This document shows positions 33,548 through 48,188 of a DNA stretch of 64,000 nucleotides, piece by piece. The notes under the pieces were generated by a model. It saw only the letters and a list, made by a program, of their open reading frames with translations, was not told the DNA's origin and ran no database searches. Made by a program: the position numbers and the translations under genes. The stretch is from Proluteimonas flavola (GTDB lineage Bacteria > Pseudomonadota > Gammaproteobacteria > Xanthomonadales > Xanthomonadaceae), in assembly GCF_021191705.1 (NCBI RefSeq), contig NZ_JAIWPU010000034.1, positions 1-64,000 on the forward strand, in the 5' to 3' direction. Every line of letters starts with the position of its first letter. Position 1 is the first letter of the stretch.

Positions 33548-34348
33548 CTAACGCCGCGCCGTCACCGTCCGATGCCGCACCATCCGCACCGCGGTCCGCG
33601 GGAATACCTCGGGCAACAGCGACCGCACCGAAATCGGCACGCGTGTCGCCAGCGCTTCGGCATCGAGCGTCGGCAGTGCGCCACGCCAGGCGAACGCGAC
33701 GCGGTTGCTCATCTTCGGCTCGTCGACGACCAGCACATGATCGGCGCCGAACGCCGCGCGAAGCTTCTCGACGTGCGTTTCGGGATCGCGGACGTAGAGA
33801 TTGCAGGCCATGACACCTGAGGCGGTCAGCGCATCGCGGCAGGCGTCGTAGAACGCCTGCGTCGACAGTTCCGCGGGAATGCCGTGTTCGTCGTAGCCGT
33901 CGACCAGCAGCATGTCGAAATGGCCGTGGCGCTTGGCGACGAAGCGCACCCCATCATCGACGACGACCGACAGCCGCGCATCGTCGTCGGGAATGCCGAA
34001 CGCCCCACGCAAGGCGACGACGTGCGGATTGTTCTCCACCACCTCGATGCGCGTGCCCGGCAAGTGCCGGTACGCGAACTTCGCCTGCGAACCGCCGCCG
34101 AGGCCCACCATGCCCAGCACCGCCGGCGCCGGCTGCCACAGCAGCGCGGCGAACATGGTGCGGGTGTAGTCGATCAGCAGCCGGTCCGGATCGTTGCCGA
34201 CCATGCGGCTCTGCGTCTGCCGGCGCACGAACTGCAAGGACACGAAGCCGTCGTGCTCGCGCACGTAGGGCTTGCGAGGTGCGGACGCACCGCCGCGCAG
34301 CCGGTCGATCCAGCGGCCCAGCAGTCCGCGTCCGTCCGTGCCCGTCAT
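33548..34348 (-). CDS. Spermidine-synthase-like methyltransferase-fold protein
   Basis: A 266-residue Rossmann-fold protein related to spermidine synthases (COG0421-like). Visible features: MVGLGGGSQAKFAYRHLPG (glycine-rich nucleotide loop), IEVVENNPHVVALRGAFG, and DMLLVDGYDEHGIPAELSTQAFYDAC, which corresponds to the active-site DxxDPxxxxxxL region but with GYDEHG instead of the classical DxTDP. Because this catalytic segment is changed, it may not make spermidine; related proteins are often annotated only as fused or stand-alone spermidine synthase-like. The gene starts 5 bp after the 5'-nucleotidase stop, so both are likely one transcript. Confidence 0.78.
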   Translation of the reverse strand: MTGTDGRGLLGRWIDRLRGGASAPRKPYVREHDGFVSLQFVRRQTQSRMVGNDPDRLLIDYTRTMFAALLWQPAPAVLGMVGLGGGSQAKFAYRHLPGTRIEVVENNPHVVALRGAFGIPDDDARLSVVVDDGVRFVAKRHGHFDMLLVDGYDEHGIPAELSTQAFYDACRDALTASGVMACNLYVRDPETHVEKLRAAFGADHVLVVDEPKMSNRVAFAWRGALPTLDAEALATRVPISVRSLLPEVFPRTAVRMVRHRTVTARR

Positions 34349-34353
34349 CGTGC

Positions 34354-35259
34354 TCAGCGGTTCGACCAGCCGTGCGGCACGTGGCCGGCGGCGACGTGCG
34401 GGCGCGCGGAATCGATGTTGTGCTGGGAATCGTCGAAGAAGATGTCGGCCCCGAACGCATCGAGGAACGGCCCCTTCGGCCGCCCGCCGAGGAACAGCGC
34501 CTCGTCCAGGCGCACGCCCCAGGCGCGCAGCGTGCGGATCACGCGCTCGTGGGCCGGCGCCGAGCGCGCGGTGACCAGCGCGGTGCGGATCGGCGCGTCC
34601 TTGCCCGGCGGATACGCGGCCTGCAGGTCGTGCAGCGCGGCGAGGAAGCCCCGGAACGGGCCGCCGGTCATTTCCTCACGCGCGCGCTCGCGCTCGTGCT
34701 TGTGGAATGCGTCGAGGCCGCCCTCCTGCGACAGGCGTTCGCCTTCGTCGCCGAAGATCACCGCGTCGCCGTCGAACGCGATCCGCAACTGGTCGTTGCG
34801 ATGCGCCGGTGCGCGCGCCGGGATGATCGTCGCCGCGGCGATGCCGTTCTCCAGTGCGCGACGCACCGAGTCGGGATTGGCGGACAGGAACAGCTGGGTA
34901 CCGAAGGGCTTGATGTAGGGCCAGGTCGGCTCGCCGGAGGTGAAGGTCGCGCGGGTGATGCCCAGATTGTGGTGCTGGATCGAGTTGAAGATCCGCAGCC
35001 CGCTGTCGGCCGAATTGCGCGACAGCAGGATGACCTCGACGTGCGGCGCGTCGGGGGGCGCGTCGATGTTCAGGGCCAGCAGCTTGCGCACCAGCGGAAA
35101 CGCGATGCCCGGCTCGAGGACGTCGTCCTCGTGGGCGCGCTGGTGCTCGGCGTAGGCCTCGATGCCTTGCGCCTCGAATACCGCATGGCTGTCCTCGAGA
35201 TCGAACAGGGCGCGCGTGGTGATCGCGACGGTGAGCGTGGGCACGGACAGATCGGGCAT
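34354..35259 (-). CDS. 5'-nucleotidase, cytosolic IA-like family
   Basis: A 301-residue HAD-superfamily 5'-nucleotidase (Pfam 5-nucleotidase family), hydrolysing nucleoside monophosphates in the cytosol. Recognisable blocks: LTVAITTRALFDLEDSHAVF at the start, EVILLSRNSADSGLRIFNSIQHHNL, RATFTSGEPTWPYIKPFGTQLFLSA, IAFDGDAVIFGDEGERL with the nucleophile/aspartate motif, PIRTALVTARSAPAHERVI and ADIFFDDSQHN near the end. Length matches bacterial members. The ATG at 35259 begins MPDLSVPTLTVAI. Upstream there is a 164-bp gap from nadK; downstream it is nearly contiguous with the spermidine-synthase-like gene. Confidence 0.9.
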   Translation of the reverse strand: MPDLSVPTLTVAITTRALFDLEDSHAVFEAQGIEAYAEHQRAHEDDVLEPGIAFPLVRKLLALNIDAPPDAPHVEVILLSRNSADSGLRIFNSIQHHNLGITRATFTSGEPTWPYIKPFGTQLFLSANPDSVRRALENGIAAATIIPARAPAHRNDQLRIAFDGDAVIFGDEGERLSQEGGLDAFHKHERERAREEMTGGPFRGFLAALHDLQAAYPPGKDAPIRTALVTARSAPAHERVIRTLRAWGVRLDEALFLGGRPKGPFLDAFGADIFFDDSQHNIDSARPHVAAGHVPHGWSNR

Positions 35260-35423
35260 GGCGGATCACAGGACGATGGGGATGGCGGTGTCCGGAACCG
35301 CATCGACGCTGAAGCGCCGGGATGCGACGGAGCGGGACCTGCGGAAATTATGCGCGATCCCGGCACACGGGCCCCTGACCAGCGGCACCGGGCGGCACCC
35401 GCACATTGCCGGGCTGGCGTCGC

Positions 35424-36194
35424 TCAGACCACGAACTGCTCGGCGAGGATCCGCTCCTCGAGATTGTGCTCGGGATCGAACAGCAGGGTCACGGTCCGGT
35501 CCTGCGATTCGCGGATCGTCACCTCGACCACATCCCGGACTTCATGCGAATCGGCGGTCACGCTGACCGGGCGCTTGTAGGGGTCGAGCACGCGGAAGCG
35601 CACCTCGGTTTCGGCGCGCAGGATCGCGCCGCGCCAGCGTCGCGGGCGGAACGGTGCGATCGGGGTCAGCGCGATCACGCCCGAGCCCAGCGGCAGGATC
35701 GGACCGTGGGCGGAGCAGTTGTAGGCGGTACTGCCGGCCGCAGTCGAGACGATGACGCCGTCGCCGACCAGTTCTTCGAGCCGGGTGATGCCGTTGAGAT
35801 CGATGCGCAGATGCCCGGCCTGTCGGGTCTGGCGCAACAGCGAGACCTCGTTGTATGCGAGCGAGCCGATGCTCGCACCGGATTCGGTCTGCGCGACCAT
35901 CTCCAGCGGCCGCAGGATCGCCGGTTCCGCACCGGCAATGCGTTCGCGCAGCCCATCCTCCTGGTGCTGGTTCATCAGGAAACCGACCGACCCCAGCTTC
36001 ATGCCGTACACCGGCAGGCCCAGATGCCCGTGCCGGTGCAGCGTCTGCAGCATGAATCCGTCGCCGCCCAGCGGCACCAGCACGTCCGCCGTTTCAGGCG
36101 GGTGCTGGCCATACCGCTCGAGCAGCCGTTGCAGCGCGGCCTGCGCGTCGTCGGTCTGGCTGGCGAGGAAGGCGGGGCGTTGGCTCTGTTGCAT
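35424..36194 (-). CDS. nadK: NAD kinase
   Basis: Cytosolic ATP-dependent enzyme making NADP+ from NAD+. The 256 residues contain [15 protein letters not shown] (the GGDG motif), [23 protein letters not shown] (the NE/D motif), and [27 protein letters not shown], the glycine-rich signature, followed by LTPIAPF. The length and lack of an N-terminal extension match the short Xanthomonas-type NadK. The ATG at 36194 (MQQSQRPAF) gives the normal N-terminus; an open frame extends 37 codons upstream but is Arg/Cys-rich and unlikely. It is transcribed alone with 212 bp before gdhB's stop. Confidence 0.93.
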   Translation of the reverse strand: MQQSQRPAFLASQTDDAQAALQRLLERYGQHPPETADVLVPLGGDGFMLQTLHRHGHLGLPVYGMKLGSVGFLMNQHQEDGLRERIAGAEPAILRPLEMVAQTESGASIGSLAYNEVSLLRQTRQAGHLRIDLNGITRLEELVGDGVIVSTAAGSTAYNCSAHGPILPLGSGVIALTPIAPFRPRRWRGAILRAETEVRFRVLDPYKRPVSVTADSHEVRDVVEVTIRESQDRTVTLLFDPEHNLEERILAEQFVV

Positions 36195-36406
36195 CTGCGA
36201 TGTCCGCGGGGATCGTCGGCAGCTTAACCGCAGCACGGAGCGACCGCATGGCGTGCGAGGCCTGAAGCCGTCGCATCGGCCACGGAAGACAGTGAAGATC
36301 GGCATCGCGCGACCGGCCGCGGGGAGATGCCGTGCCCAGGATACGTCGCCCCTGCCCGCTCTCCCCCTTTGCGGGAAAGAGAGAGAGGGAGCCGGGCGCG
36401 CCGCCC

Positions 36407-39400
36407 TCAGCTGCGCTGCACCAGTTGCGAGACGCGCTGCACCGCGACCGAGGCGGTCGGATAGTCCAGCGACTTCTGCGCGGCGAGTTCGCCGAGCATC
36501 GCCAGCGTGAAGCGCAAAGTGGAATCATCGCGCTCCAGCCATGCCTGCACCTTCGCTTCCGGCGTCGCGCCCGGCATCGACAGCACCTGCGAGACGAGCG
36601 CGCGGTGCTGCTGGCCGAGCTCCTCGCGCAGCACGCCGCGCGCGACCGCATGCCAGCGGCCGTCGACTTCCAGCGCGTCGATCTGCGCGGTGAGCCACGG
36701 CAGGTTCAGGGCTTCGCCGAGACGGAAGTGCAGACGCGCCACGTCGACCGGCTTCTCCTTGCGCTCGCTGGCGACCTCGATGATGTCCCAGGCCGCTTCC
36801 AGATACGGCAGCGCGGCCAGCTCGATCGCAAGCGACTCCGGCACGCCCTTGCCGATCCATGCCTGCAGGCTGGCATCGTGTTCGGCGCGCTGGCCGTCGG
36901 CGATGATCTTGCTGCCATCGCGGATCGTGTGGAAGCCGTCGTGGTAGCGCTCGACCGCGGTGGTGATGTCCGGAAGCGCACCCGGACGCGCCAGCAGCCA
37001 GCGCGTGAACGCACGCTGCAGGTTCCAGATCACCTGCAGTGCGTCGACCTGTACCGATTCCGGCACCTGGCCGTCGAGCGCATCGATCTGGCCCCACAGC
37101 GCCCGCGCCTCGATGGTCTCGCGGGTGATCGTGAACGCCTTGGCGACCTCGCCCGGGCCGCGGCCGCTGTCTTCCTGCATGCGCAGCAGGAAGGTCGCGC
37201 CCATGCGGTTGATCATCGTATTGGTCACTGCCGTCGCGATGATCTCGCGCTTGAGGCGGTGGCCTTCCATCAGTTCGGCGTACTTCTTCTGCAACGGCCT
37301 GGGGAAATAGCGCTGCAGCTCGCGCGAGAGGTAGGGATCTTCCGGAATGTCGGAGTCGAGCATCTGGTCGAACGCGACCAGCTTCGAGTACGACAGCAGC
37401 ACCGACAGTTCCGGACGCGTCAGGCCCAGGCCCCTGGTCTTGCGCTCGGAGATCTCGGCATCCGACGGCAGGAACTCGATCTGGCGGTCGAGCAGCCCCT
37501 GCGCCTCCAGCGTGCGGATGAAATGCTGCTTCGAGCCCAGGCGCGACACGCTCATGCGTTCCATCAGGCTCAGCGCCTGATTCTGGCGGTAGTTGTCCCA
37601 CAGCACCAGGCCGGCGACCTCGTCGGTCATCGACGCCAGCAGCTTGTTGCGCGCGGGCAGCTTCATCCTGCCGTCCTGCACCAGCGCATTGAGCAGGATC
37701 TTGATGTTGACCTCGTGGTCGGACGTGTCCACGCCGGCCGAGTTGTCGATGAAGTCGGTATTGAGCAGCACGCCGTGCAGCGCGGCCTCGATGCGGCCGA
37801 GCTGAGTCAGGCCCAGGTTGCCGCCCTCGCCCACCACCTTGCAGCGCAGGTCGCGGCCGTCGACGCGCAACGGATTGTTGGCGCGGTCGCCGACGTCGGC
37901 ATGCGTCTCGCTGGAGGCCTTCACGTAGGTGCCGATGCCGCCGTTCCACAGCAGATCGACAGGCGCGCGCAGGATCGCCGACATCAGCTCGTTCGGGCTG
38001 AGCGACGTCGCATCGCCTTCGATGCCCAGCGCTTCGCGCGCCTCGACCGAAAGCGGAATCGACTTCGCGCTGCGCGGCCACACGCCGCCGCCCCTGGCGA
38101 TCAGGCGCTTGTCGTAGTCCTCCCAGCTCGAACGCGGAATCGCGAACATGCGCTGGCGCTCGGCGAACGAACGCGCGGCATCCGGATCCGGGTCGATGAA
38201 GATGTGGCGGTGGTCGAAGGCGGCGATCAGGCGGATGTGTTCCGACAGCAGCATGCCGTTGCCGAACACGTCGCCGGACATGTCGCCGACGCCGACCGCG
38301 GTGAAATCCTGCGTCTGCGAGTTGCGGCCCATCGCGCGGAAGTGGCGCTTGACCGATTCCCAGGCGCCGCGCGCGGTGATGCCCATGCCCTTGTGGTCGT
38401 AGCCGACCGAGCCGCCGGACGCGAACGCATCGTCGAGCCAGAACCCGTGCTCGCGGGCGATGCCGTTGGCGATGTCGGAGAACGTCGCGGTGCCCTTGTC
38501 GGCGGCGACGACGAGATAGGGATCGTTGTCGTCGTGACGCACGACATCCGCCGGCGGCACGATCCCGCCTTCGACGATGTTGTCGGTGATCTGCAGCAGG
38601 CCGTTGATGAAGAGCGTGTAGCAGGCGACGCCTTCGGCGAACTGGGCATCGCGGCTTTCGGCCGGCGTGCTGCCGCCCACCGGCGGCCGCTTGACGATGA
38701 AGCCGCCCTTCGAGCCGACCGGCACGATGACCGTGTTCTTGACCATCTGCGCCTTGACCAGACCCAGCACCTCGGTGCGGAAATCCTCGCGCCGGTCCGA
38801 CCAGCGCAGGCCGCCACGCGCAACGGGGCCGAAGCGCAGGTGGATGCCTTCCACGCGCGGGCCGTAGACGAAGATCTCGCGGTACGGGCGCGGCTTGGGC
38901 AGTTCGGGCACGCGCGCCGAGTCGAACTTGAAGCTGATCGTGTCGAGCAGGCCGCCGTCGCGGTGCTTCTGGTAGTAGCTGGTGCGCAGCGTCGCGTCGA
39001 CGACGGCGAGATAGCTGCGCAGGATGCGGTCCTCGTCCAGGCTCGATACACGGTCGAGCAGGCCCTTGAGCGCGGCGCGTGCGGCCTCGTACTGCGTGGC
39101 GCGGTCGCTGCCGCGGGCATCGAGCAGCGGCTGCAGGGCCGCCAGCGTCGCTTCGTCGTGGCCGGTCAGCGCCTGCAGCTGGGCGGCGAAGGCCTCGCGG
39201 CCGGCGTCGATCTGTGCGCGGCTCTCGCTGCCGGTCGCCGGATCGAAGCGCGCTTCGAACACCTCGACCAGCAGGCGCGCGAGCAGCGGATAGCGGGCCA
39301 GCGTGTCTTCGACGTAGGCCTGCGAGAACGGCACGCCGACCTGCAGCAGGTATTTGCAGTAGCCGCGCAGCATCGCGATCTGGCGCCAGTCGAGATCGGC

Positions 39401-41461
39401 GCCAAGCACGAGACGATTGAAGCCGTCGTTCTCGGCGTCGCCGCGCCAGACGCGGTCGAACGCCTCGGTGAACGCCTGCGCGCGGGCCTCGACGTCGATC
39501 GCACCGGCGGTCGCCTCGACGTAGAAGTCCTGCAGGAACAGCGTGGTGCCGTCGACCTCGATGCGGTTGGGATGCTCGGCGATCACCCGCAGGCCGAGGT
39601 TCTCCATCACCGGCAGCACGTCCGACAGCGGGATGTGCGCATCGCGGCGGTAGAGCTTGAAATGCAGTACCGATTCGCCGCTGGTCGGCAGCGGCTGGGT
39701 GTAGAAGCTCAGCTGCAGCGCGTCGGATGCCGCCGCGGCGGCCAGCTTCTCGACGTCGGTGGCGGCCGCAGCCGGCGACGCGAATTCGATGTAGGCAGGC
39801 GACAGGGCGCGGCCGAAGCGGCCCGACAGGCGCAGGCCGTCGGCCTCGCCATGGCGGCGCACGAGTTCGTCGCGCAGGTTGTCCTGCCAGTTGCGCACGA
39901 TCGCCTGCAGCGCCTGCTCCAGCGCGGCCTGGTCGATGTCGGCGGCGACGCCCGCGCGCGGACGCACGATCAGATGCAGCTGCGCCAGCGGCGATTCGCC
40001 GAGCACGACGCTCGCATCGACGTGGTCGGCCTGCATCATCTCGCGCAGCAGCTGTTCGAGGCGGCGACGCACGTCGGTGTTGAAGCGGTCGCGCGGGATG
40101 TAGACCAGCACCGAATAGAAGCGGCCGTAACGGTCCTTGCGCAGGAAAAGGCGGCTGCGCACGCGCTCCTGCAGGCCGAGGATGCCGGTGCCGAGGCGGA
40201 ACAGTTCGTCGGGCGTGGACTGGAACAACTCGTCGCGCGGCAGCGTCTCGAGCAGATGCTTGAGCGCCTTGCCGCTGTGGCCGGTCGGCTCGAGGCCGGA
40301 CTCGCGCATCACATGCTCGAAGCGCTCGCGCACCAGCGGGATGTCCCAGGGACGGCGCGTGTACGCGCTCGACGTGTACAGGCCCAGGAAGCGCTGCTCG
40401 CTGACGACATTGCCGGCGTCGTCGTAGCCGAGGATGCCGATGTAATCCATGTAGCCGGGACGGTGCACGGTCGAACGCGCACTGGTCTTGGTCAGGATCA
40501 GCGCATCGATCAGGCCTTCGCGGCGCAGGGCATCGGCGCCGAGTTCGCTGATCGGACGCGACTTCACCGCGCCGGGCGTGCGCAGCAGTCCCATGCCGCT
40601 GCCGGGCACGGCCTCCAGCCGCGCGTCGTCGCCCTTGCGGCGGACCTTATAGGCGCGATAGCCGAAGAACGTGAAGTGGTCGCTCGCGGCCCAGCGCAGG
40701 AATTGCTGCGCTTCCTCGCGGCTGGACTCGGAGACCGGAATCTTCCGCGAATCCAGGTCGGTCGCCATCTGCAGCATCTTCTCGCGCATCGCCGGCCAGT
40801 CGGCGACGATGACCCGCACGTCGTCGAGCACGCCGCGCACCAGTGCTTCGATGCGCGCGTTCTCTTCCGGCGTCTGCCGGTCGATCTCCAGATGCATCAC
40901 CGATTCGGCGTCGCCCTCGCCCACGCCCGTCAGGCGGCCGGCGCGGTCGCGCGCGATCGACAGCACCGGGTGGCCCAGCACGTGCACGCCGATGCCCTGC
41001 TCGGCCAGCGCCATCGTCACCGAATCGACCAGGAACGGCATGTCGTCGTTGACGACCTGCAGCACCGTATGCGGCGACTCCCAGCCGTGGGTCTTCATCA
41101 CCGGATTGAACAAGCGCACGTTCGCCGTGCCCGGCCTGCGCTTGCCGGCGAAGTCGAACAGATCGGCGGCGAGCGCGGCCCAGCCGTCGGCGCTGTGCAG
41201 CGGGAGTTCGTCTTCGGTCATGCGCCGGTAGAACGCCTGCGCGAAGGCGCTGGCATCCGCATGCGCGGCCTTGCCGGCGCGGCGGCGCACGGCGTCGAAG
41301 ATCGGGGCGAGCAGTCCACTGCCGGCGCGGCGCGGCGGTGCGGGCAGCACGCTGGCGGCCGTTCTTTTCGCAGGCGTGTTCCCCGCGGGCGCGGCGGACT
41401 TGCCGGATTTCGCAGGCGCGGCGGCCGCAGCGGTTTTACCTGTCTTGCGGGATGAGGTCAT
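36407..41461 (-). CDS. gdhB: NAD-specific glutamate dehydrogenase, 180-kDa class
   Basis: Large catabolic glutamate dehydrogenase (1684 residues) that deaminates glutamate to 2-oxoglutarate with NAD+. The N-terminal ~700 residues hold regulatory ACT-like repeats (for example [21 protein letters not shown]); the catalytic region around 800-1250 has [39 protein letters not shown] and [12 protein letters not shown]; the C-terminal helical domain is family-typical. The first 40 residues are Ala/Lys/Pro-rich and probably disordered. Length matches GdhB/L-GDH proteins of Pseudomonas and Streptomyces. A hairpin (41487-41508) lies 26 bp upstream of the ATG. The long open frame on the opposite strand is a codon-bias shadow. 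Confidence 0.95.
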   Translation of the reverse strand: MTSSRKTGKTAAAAAPAKSGKSAAPAGNTPAKRTAASVLPAPPRRAGSGLLAPIFDAVRRRAGKAAHADASAFAQAFYRRMTEDELPLHSADGWAALAADLFDFAGKRRPGTANVRLFNPVMKTHGWESPHTVLQVVNDDMPFLVDSVTMALAEQGIGVHVLGHPVLSIARDRAGRLTGVGEGDAESVMHLEIDRQTPEENARIEALVRGVLDDVRVIVADWPAMREKMLQMATDLDSRKIPVSESSREEAQQFLRWAASDHFTFFGYRAYKVRRKGDDARLEAVPGSGMGLLRTPGAVKSRPISELGADALRREGLIDALILTKTSARSTVHRPGYMDYIGILGYDDAGNVVSEQRFLGLYTSSAYTRRPWDIPLVRERFEHVMRESGLEPTGHSGKALKHLLETLPRDELFQSTPDELFRLGTGILGLQERVRSRLFLRKDRYGRFYSVLVYIPRDRFNTDVRRRLEQLLREMMQADHVDASVVLGESPLAQLHLIVRPRAGVAADIDQAALEQALQAIVRNWQDNLRDELVRRHGEADGLRLSGRFGRALSPAYIEFASPAAAATDVEKLAAAAASDALQLSFYTQPLPTSGESVLHFKLYRRDAHIPLSDVLPVMENLGLRVIAEHPNRIEVDGTTLFLQDFYVEATAGAIDVEARAQAFTEAFDRVWRGDAENDGFNRLVLGADLDWRQIAMLRGYCKYLLQVGVPFSQAYVEDTLARYPLLARLLVEVFEARFDPATGSESRAQIDAGREAFAAQLQALTGHDEATLAALQPLLDARGSDRATQYEAARAALKGLLDRVSSLDEDRILRSYLAVVDATLRTSYYQKHRDGGLLDTISFKFDSARVPELPKPRPYREIFVYGPRVEGIHLRFGPVARGGLRWSDRREDFRTEVLGLVKAQMVKNTVIVPVGSKGGFIVKRPPVGGSTPAESRDAQFAEGVACYTLFINGLLQITDNIVEGGIVPPADVVRHDDNDPYLVVAADKGTATFSDIANGIAREHGFWLDDAFASGGSVGYDHKGMGITARGAWESVKRHFRAMGRNSQTQDFTAVGVGDMSGDVFGNGMLLSEHIRLIAAFDHRHIFIDPDPDAARSFAERQRMFAIPRSSWEDYDKRLIARGGGVWPRSAKSIPLSVEAREALGIEGDATSLSPNELMSAILRAPVDLLWNGGIGTYVKASSETHADVGDRANNPLRVDGRDLRCKVVGEGGNLGLTQLGRIEAALHGVLLNTDFIDNSAGVDTSDHEVNIKILLNALVQDGRMKLPARNKLLASMTDEVAGLVLWDNYRQNQALSLMERMSVSRLGSKQHFIRTLEAQGLLDRQIEFLPSDAEISERKTRGLGLTRPELSVLLSYSKLVAFDQMLDSDIPEDPYLSRELQRYFPRPLQKKYAELMEGHRLKREIIATAVTNTMINRMGATFLLRMQEDSGRGPGEVAKAFTITRETIEARALWGQIDALDGQVPESVQVDALQVIWNLQRAFTRWLLARPGALPDITTAVERYHDGFHTIRDGSKIIADGQRAEHDASLQAWIGKGVPESLAIELAALPYLEAAWDIIEVASERKEKPVDVARLHFRLGEALNLPWLTAQIDALEVDGRWHAVARGVLREELGQQHRALVSQVLSMPGATPEAKVQAWLERDDSTLRFTLAMLGELAAQKSLDYPTASVAVQRVSQLVQRS

Positions 41462-41486
41462 GACGACAAACGTTCCGATGCAATGA

Positions 41487-41508
41487 GGCCCGCGTTCTCA
41501 CGCGGGCC
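41487..41508. promoter_or_regulatory. Hairpin in the gdhB leader
   Basis: GGCCCGCG, loop TTCTCA, CGCGGGCC: an 8-bp perfect stem located 26 bp upstream of the gdhB start and downstream of the acyl-CoA dehydrogenase. There is no T run, so it may be a leader structure rather than a terminator. Confidence 0.4.
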
Positions 41509-41638
41509 GACGGGAAGGAATCTCAGCACGATACGGCCGCATGCGCGACCGGGTCGGGCACCACCGACGCCGCGCAGCCACGGGGGCGGCGCAGGCGACG
41601 GACACACGCGATGCTGGCGTGGAGAAGCGGCATGCGGA

Positions 41639-42787
<1,149 letters not shown>

Positions 42788-43008
42788 GGCATGCAACTCC
42801 TGCTCGAAAACGATCCGGCGATTGTAACGTTCCAGACCGGCAAAACACCCGCAGAACCGGTTCCGCAGTGCAGCATGAATCGTGCGAAAACACCGGAGCG
42901 GAGACCCGTTTTCTGATCATGCAAACCGTGTAGGAATGGCGGCGGATCGCGTGACCGTGGCGTGACGCCGACACGCGCGAACCTTGACCCGACCGACGCG
43001 CGCACCGA

Positions 43009-43040
43009 CAATATCTCTATATCGAGATATGGAGATATTG
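43009..43040. promoter_or_regulatory. Palindromic operator at the sahR start
   Basis: CAATATCTC (43009-43017) and GAGATATTG (43032-43040) are a perfect 9-bp inverted repeat around 14 bases. Inside, ATATCTC (43011-43017) also pairs with GAGATAT at 43024-43030 around TATATC, so there are three half-sites. It directly precedes the sahR ATG and covers its Shine-Dalgarno GGAG. This is the expected autoregulatory SahR site; the seen palindrome is firm, the factor inferred. Confidence 0.75.
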
Positions 43041-43970
43041 ATGGATCTGGAGGCCTGGTCCGCGCGCCTGAAAGTGCTCGCCGACCCCACGCGTGTCCGC
43101 CTGCTCGCCCTGCTCGAAGTCGAAGAGCTCACGGTGGCCGAGCTGTCCTCGATCACCCGCCTCGCACAGCCGCGCGTGTCCACGCATCTGGCGCGCCTGA
43201 AAGAAGCCAATCTCGTGCGCGACCGCCGCGCCGGCGTATCCGCCTACTACCGCTTCGACGACGCCGCCCTGGACCATGCCCAGCGCGCCCTGTGGCAGGC
43301 GCTGTCGACCGGCAGCGACGATCCCCTGCTGCGCCAGGACGCCGAGCGCACGCCGGCGGTGCTGGCGACGCGCGCCGCCGACCAGAGCTGGGCCGATACC
43401 GTGGCCGGCGACATGGAGCGCCATTACTCGCCCGGCCGCACCTGGGAAGCGCTCGCGCGTTCCGCGCTGCCGCTGCTGGAAACCGGCGACGTGCTCGACA
43501 TCGCCTCGGGCGATGGCGTGCTCGCCGAACTGCTGGCGCCGCACGCGCACCGCTACGTGTGCCTGGATGCCAGTCGCCGCGTCGTCGCCGCATCGACCGA
43601 ACGGCTCAAGCGCTTCAGCAACGTCGAAGTGCGCGAGGGCGACATGCATGCCCTGCCCTTCGACGACGCCAGCTTCGATCTCGTCGTGCTGATGCACGCG
43701 CTGACCTACGCGACCAAGCCCGCACAGGCCGTCACCGAGGCCGCGCGCGTGCTGCGGCCCGGTGGCCGGCTGCTGCTGTCGAGCCTCGACCGCCACGGCC
43801 ACGAGACCGCGGTGCAGGCCTACGGCCACGCGAACCTCGGTTTCCCGGACAAGGAGCTTCGCCGTTTCGTCACCAGGGCCGGGCTGGAAATCCACAGCGC
43901 CGAGACCGTCACCCGCGAAAAGCGTCCGCCGCACTTCCAGGTGATTTCGATCATCGCGAGAAAGCCATGA
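43041..43970 (+). CDS. sahR: ArsR-family regulator fused to a SAM-dependent methyltransferase domain (SahR)
   Basis: A 309-residue regulator: an ArsR winged-helix domain (1-90: [44 protein letters not shown]) fused to a class I methyltransferase-fold domain (about 105-300: [47 protein letters not shown]). This is the SahR architecture, described as a S-adenosylhomocysteine-responsive repressor of methyl-cycle genes in Proteobacteria. The context fits: it overlaps metH by ATGA (43967-43970) and a palindrome sits at its start. The ATG at 43041 has GGAG six bases upstream; earlier in-frame starts lie within the palindrome. High SAH would relieve repression and induce methionine synthase (inferred). 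Confidence 0.88.
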   Translation: MDLEAWSARLKVLADPTRVRLLALLEVEELTVAELSSITRLAQPRVSTHLARLKEANLVRDRRAGVSAYYRFDDAALDHAQRALWQALSTGSDDPLLRQDAERTPAVLATRAADQSWADTVAGDMERHYSPGRTWEALARSALPLLETGDVLDIASGDGVLAELLAPHAHRYVCLDASRRVVAASTERLKRFSNVEVREGDMHALPFDDASFDLVVLMHALTYATKPAQAVTEAARVLRPGGRLLLSSLDRHGHETAVQAYGHANLGFPDKELRRFVTRAGLEIHSAETVTREKRPPHFQVISIIARKP

Positions 43971-45064
43971 CCACCTGGCTGAACCCTGCGCGCGTTGCCG
44001 CGCTAGACGCCGCACTGGCCGAGCGCATCCTCGTGCTCGACGGCGCGATGGGCACGATGATCCAGCGCTTCGAGCTGACCGAGGCCGACTATCGCGGCGC
44101 GCGTTTCGCCGAAGGCTACGACGCGCTGTACGCCGCCGACGGCCACGCGCATGGTGCCGGCTGCGGCTGCGAAAGCCATGACCAGCGCGGCAACAACGAC
44201 CTGCTGACGCTGACCCGGCCCGACATCATCCAGGGCATCCACGCCGACTACCTGGCCGCGGGTGCGGACATCGTCGAGACCAACACCTTCAACTCGACCG
44301 CGGTCTCGCTGGCCGACTACCGCCTGCAGCACCTGGTCCACGAACTCAACCGCGAAGGCGCGGCGCTCGCACGCGCGGCCTGCGACGCCGCGCAGGCGAC
44401 GACGCCCGATCGCCCCCGCTTCGTCGCCGGCATCCTCGGCCCGACCAGCCGCACCGCCTCGATCAGTCCCGACGTCAACGATCCCGGCTACCGCGCGGTG
44501 ACCTTCGATGAACTGGTGGCGATCTACCGCGACGCGACCCACGGCCTGATCGACGGCGGCGCCGACATCCTCATGGTCGAGACCGTGTTCGACACGCTCA
44601 ACGCCAAGGCTGCGCTGTACGCGATCGAAACCGTATTCGACGATCGCGGCGGGCGCCTGCCGGTGATGATCTCCGGCACGATCACCGACGCGTCAGGCCG
44701 CACGCTGTCGGGCCAGACCGCCGAGGCGTTCTGGTACTCGCTGCAGCACGCGCGTCCGCATGCGGTCGGGCTCAATTGCGCGCTCGGCGCGAAGGACCTG
44801 CGGCCGCATGTCGAAACGCTGGCGCGGATCGCGCAGACCCACGTGTCCTGCCATCCCAATGCCGGCCTGCCGAATGCGTTCGGCGGCTACGACGAGACGC
44901 CCGAGGACATGGCCGAAGTGCTGCGCGAGTTCGCGACTGCCGGCCTGCTGAACATCGTCGGCGGCTGCTGCGGCACCTCGCCCGACCATATCCGCGCGAT
45001 CGCCGAGGCGGTGAGCGATGTGGCGCCTCGCTCGCCCACGCGCAACCAGGAGCAGGCGGCTTGA
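43967..45064 (+). CDS. metH: Methionine synthase, homocysteine-binding module (split MetH)
   Basis: A 365-residue homocysteine S-methyltransferase domain, the first quarter of canonical MetH. Features: [86 protein letters not shown] and the zinc-cysteine sites VGLNCALG and [11 protein letters not shown]. It ends where the folate domain would begin, so catalysis needs the second gene (45309-48104). The split form is common in Xanthomonadaceae (recalled). The start overlaps the sahR stop as ATGA. After its stop there is a 244-bp gap with a GC-only palindrome before the second module. Confidence 0.93.
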   Translation: MTTWLNPARVAALDAALAERILVLDGAMGTMIQRFELTEADYRGARFAEGYDALYAADGHAHGAGCGCESHDQRGNNDLLTLTRPDIIQGIHADYLAAGADIVETNTFNSTAVSLADYRLQHLVHELNREGAALARAACDAAQATTPDRPRFVAGILGPTSRTASISPDVNDPGYRAVTFDELVAIYRDATHGLIDGGADILMVETVFDTLNAKAALYAIETVFDDRGGRLPVMISGTITDASGRTLSGQTAEAFWYSLQHARPHAVGLNCALGAKDLRPHVETLARIAQTHVSCHPNAGLPNAFGGYDETPEDMAEVLREFATAGLLNIVGGCCGTSPDHIRAIAEAVSDVAPRSPTRNQEQAA

Positions 45065-45104
45065 GGATGTCCACGCAGGCCGGCACACAACGAAACAGCG
45101 CATC

Positions 45105-45204
45105 TGTGGGAGCGGGGGGGGGCCCCGCCGGGGGCGGCGGGCGGCCCCCGCCGGCCCCGGCGCCCGCCCCCCCCCCCCCCCGGGGCCCCCCCCCCGCTCC
45201 CACA
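45105..45204. repeat. REP-like palindrome with a G/C-only interior
   Basis: Starts TGTGGGAGC (45105-45113) and ends GCTCCCACA (45196-45204), complementary ends of the REP family. The 82 bases between contain only G and C, including long runs of G and then C. It lies between the two halves of metH and could form a very stable hairpin affecting their relative expression; it may also be an error-prone consensus. Confidence 0.65.
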
Positions 45205-45308
45205 AGAACATCCATGATTGCCCACACATTGGCTGCCACAGGCACGGCCGCGACGTCCGTCCTGTCTGCAAAGCCGTGCCGCACCCCATCCGAACGGGTT
45301 GTTTCCGC

Positions 45309-48104
<2,796 letters not shown>

Positions 48105-48188
48105 GTCTCCGCGTGAGCACGGACACACGACCGCCACCCGGCGGTCGTTAGGCTGGTCCATCCTTTCCCCGAACAAAGGACGCCCCGC

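Noticed and set aside
36332..41455. 1707-codon open frame on the plus strand
   Set aside because: It lies antisense to gdhB, has Arg/His/Gln/Ala-rich composition without motifs, and results from GC-rich third codon positions.
41487..41508. Hairpin as a transcription terminator
   Set aside because: No T run follows on either strand; kept only as a possible leader structure.
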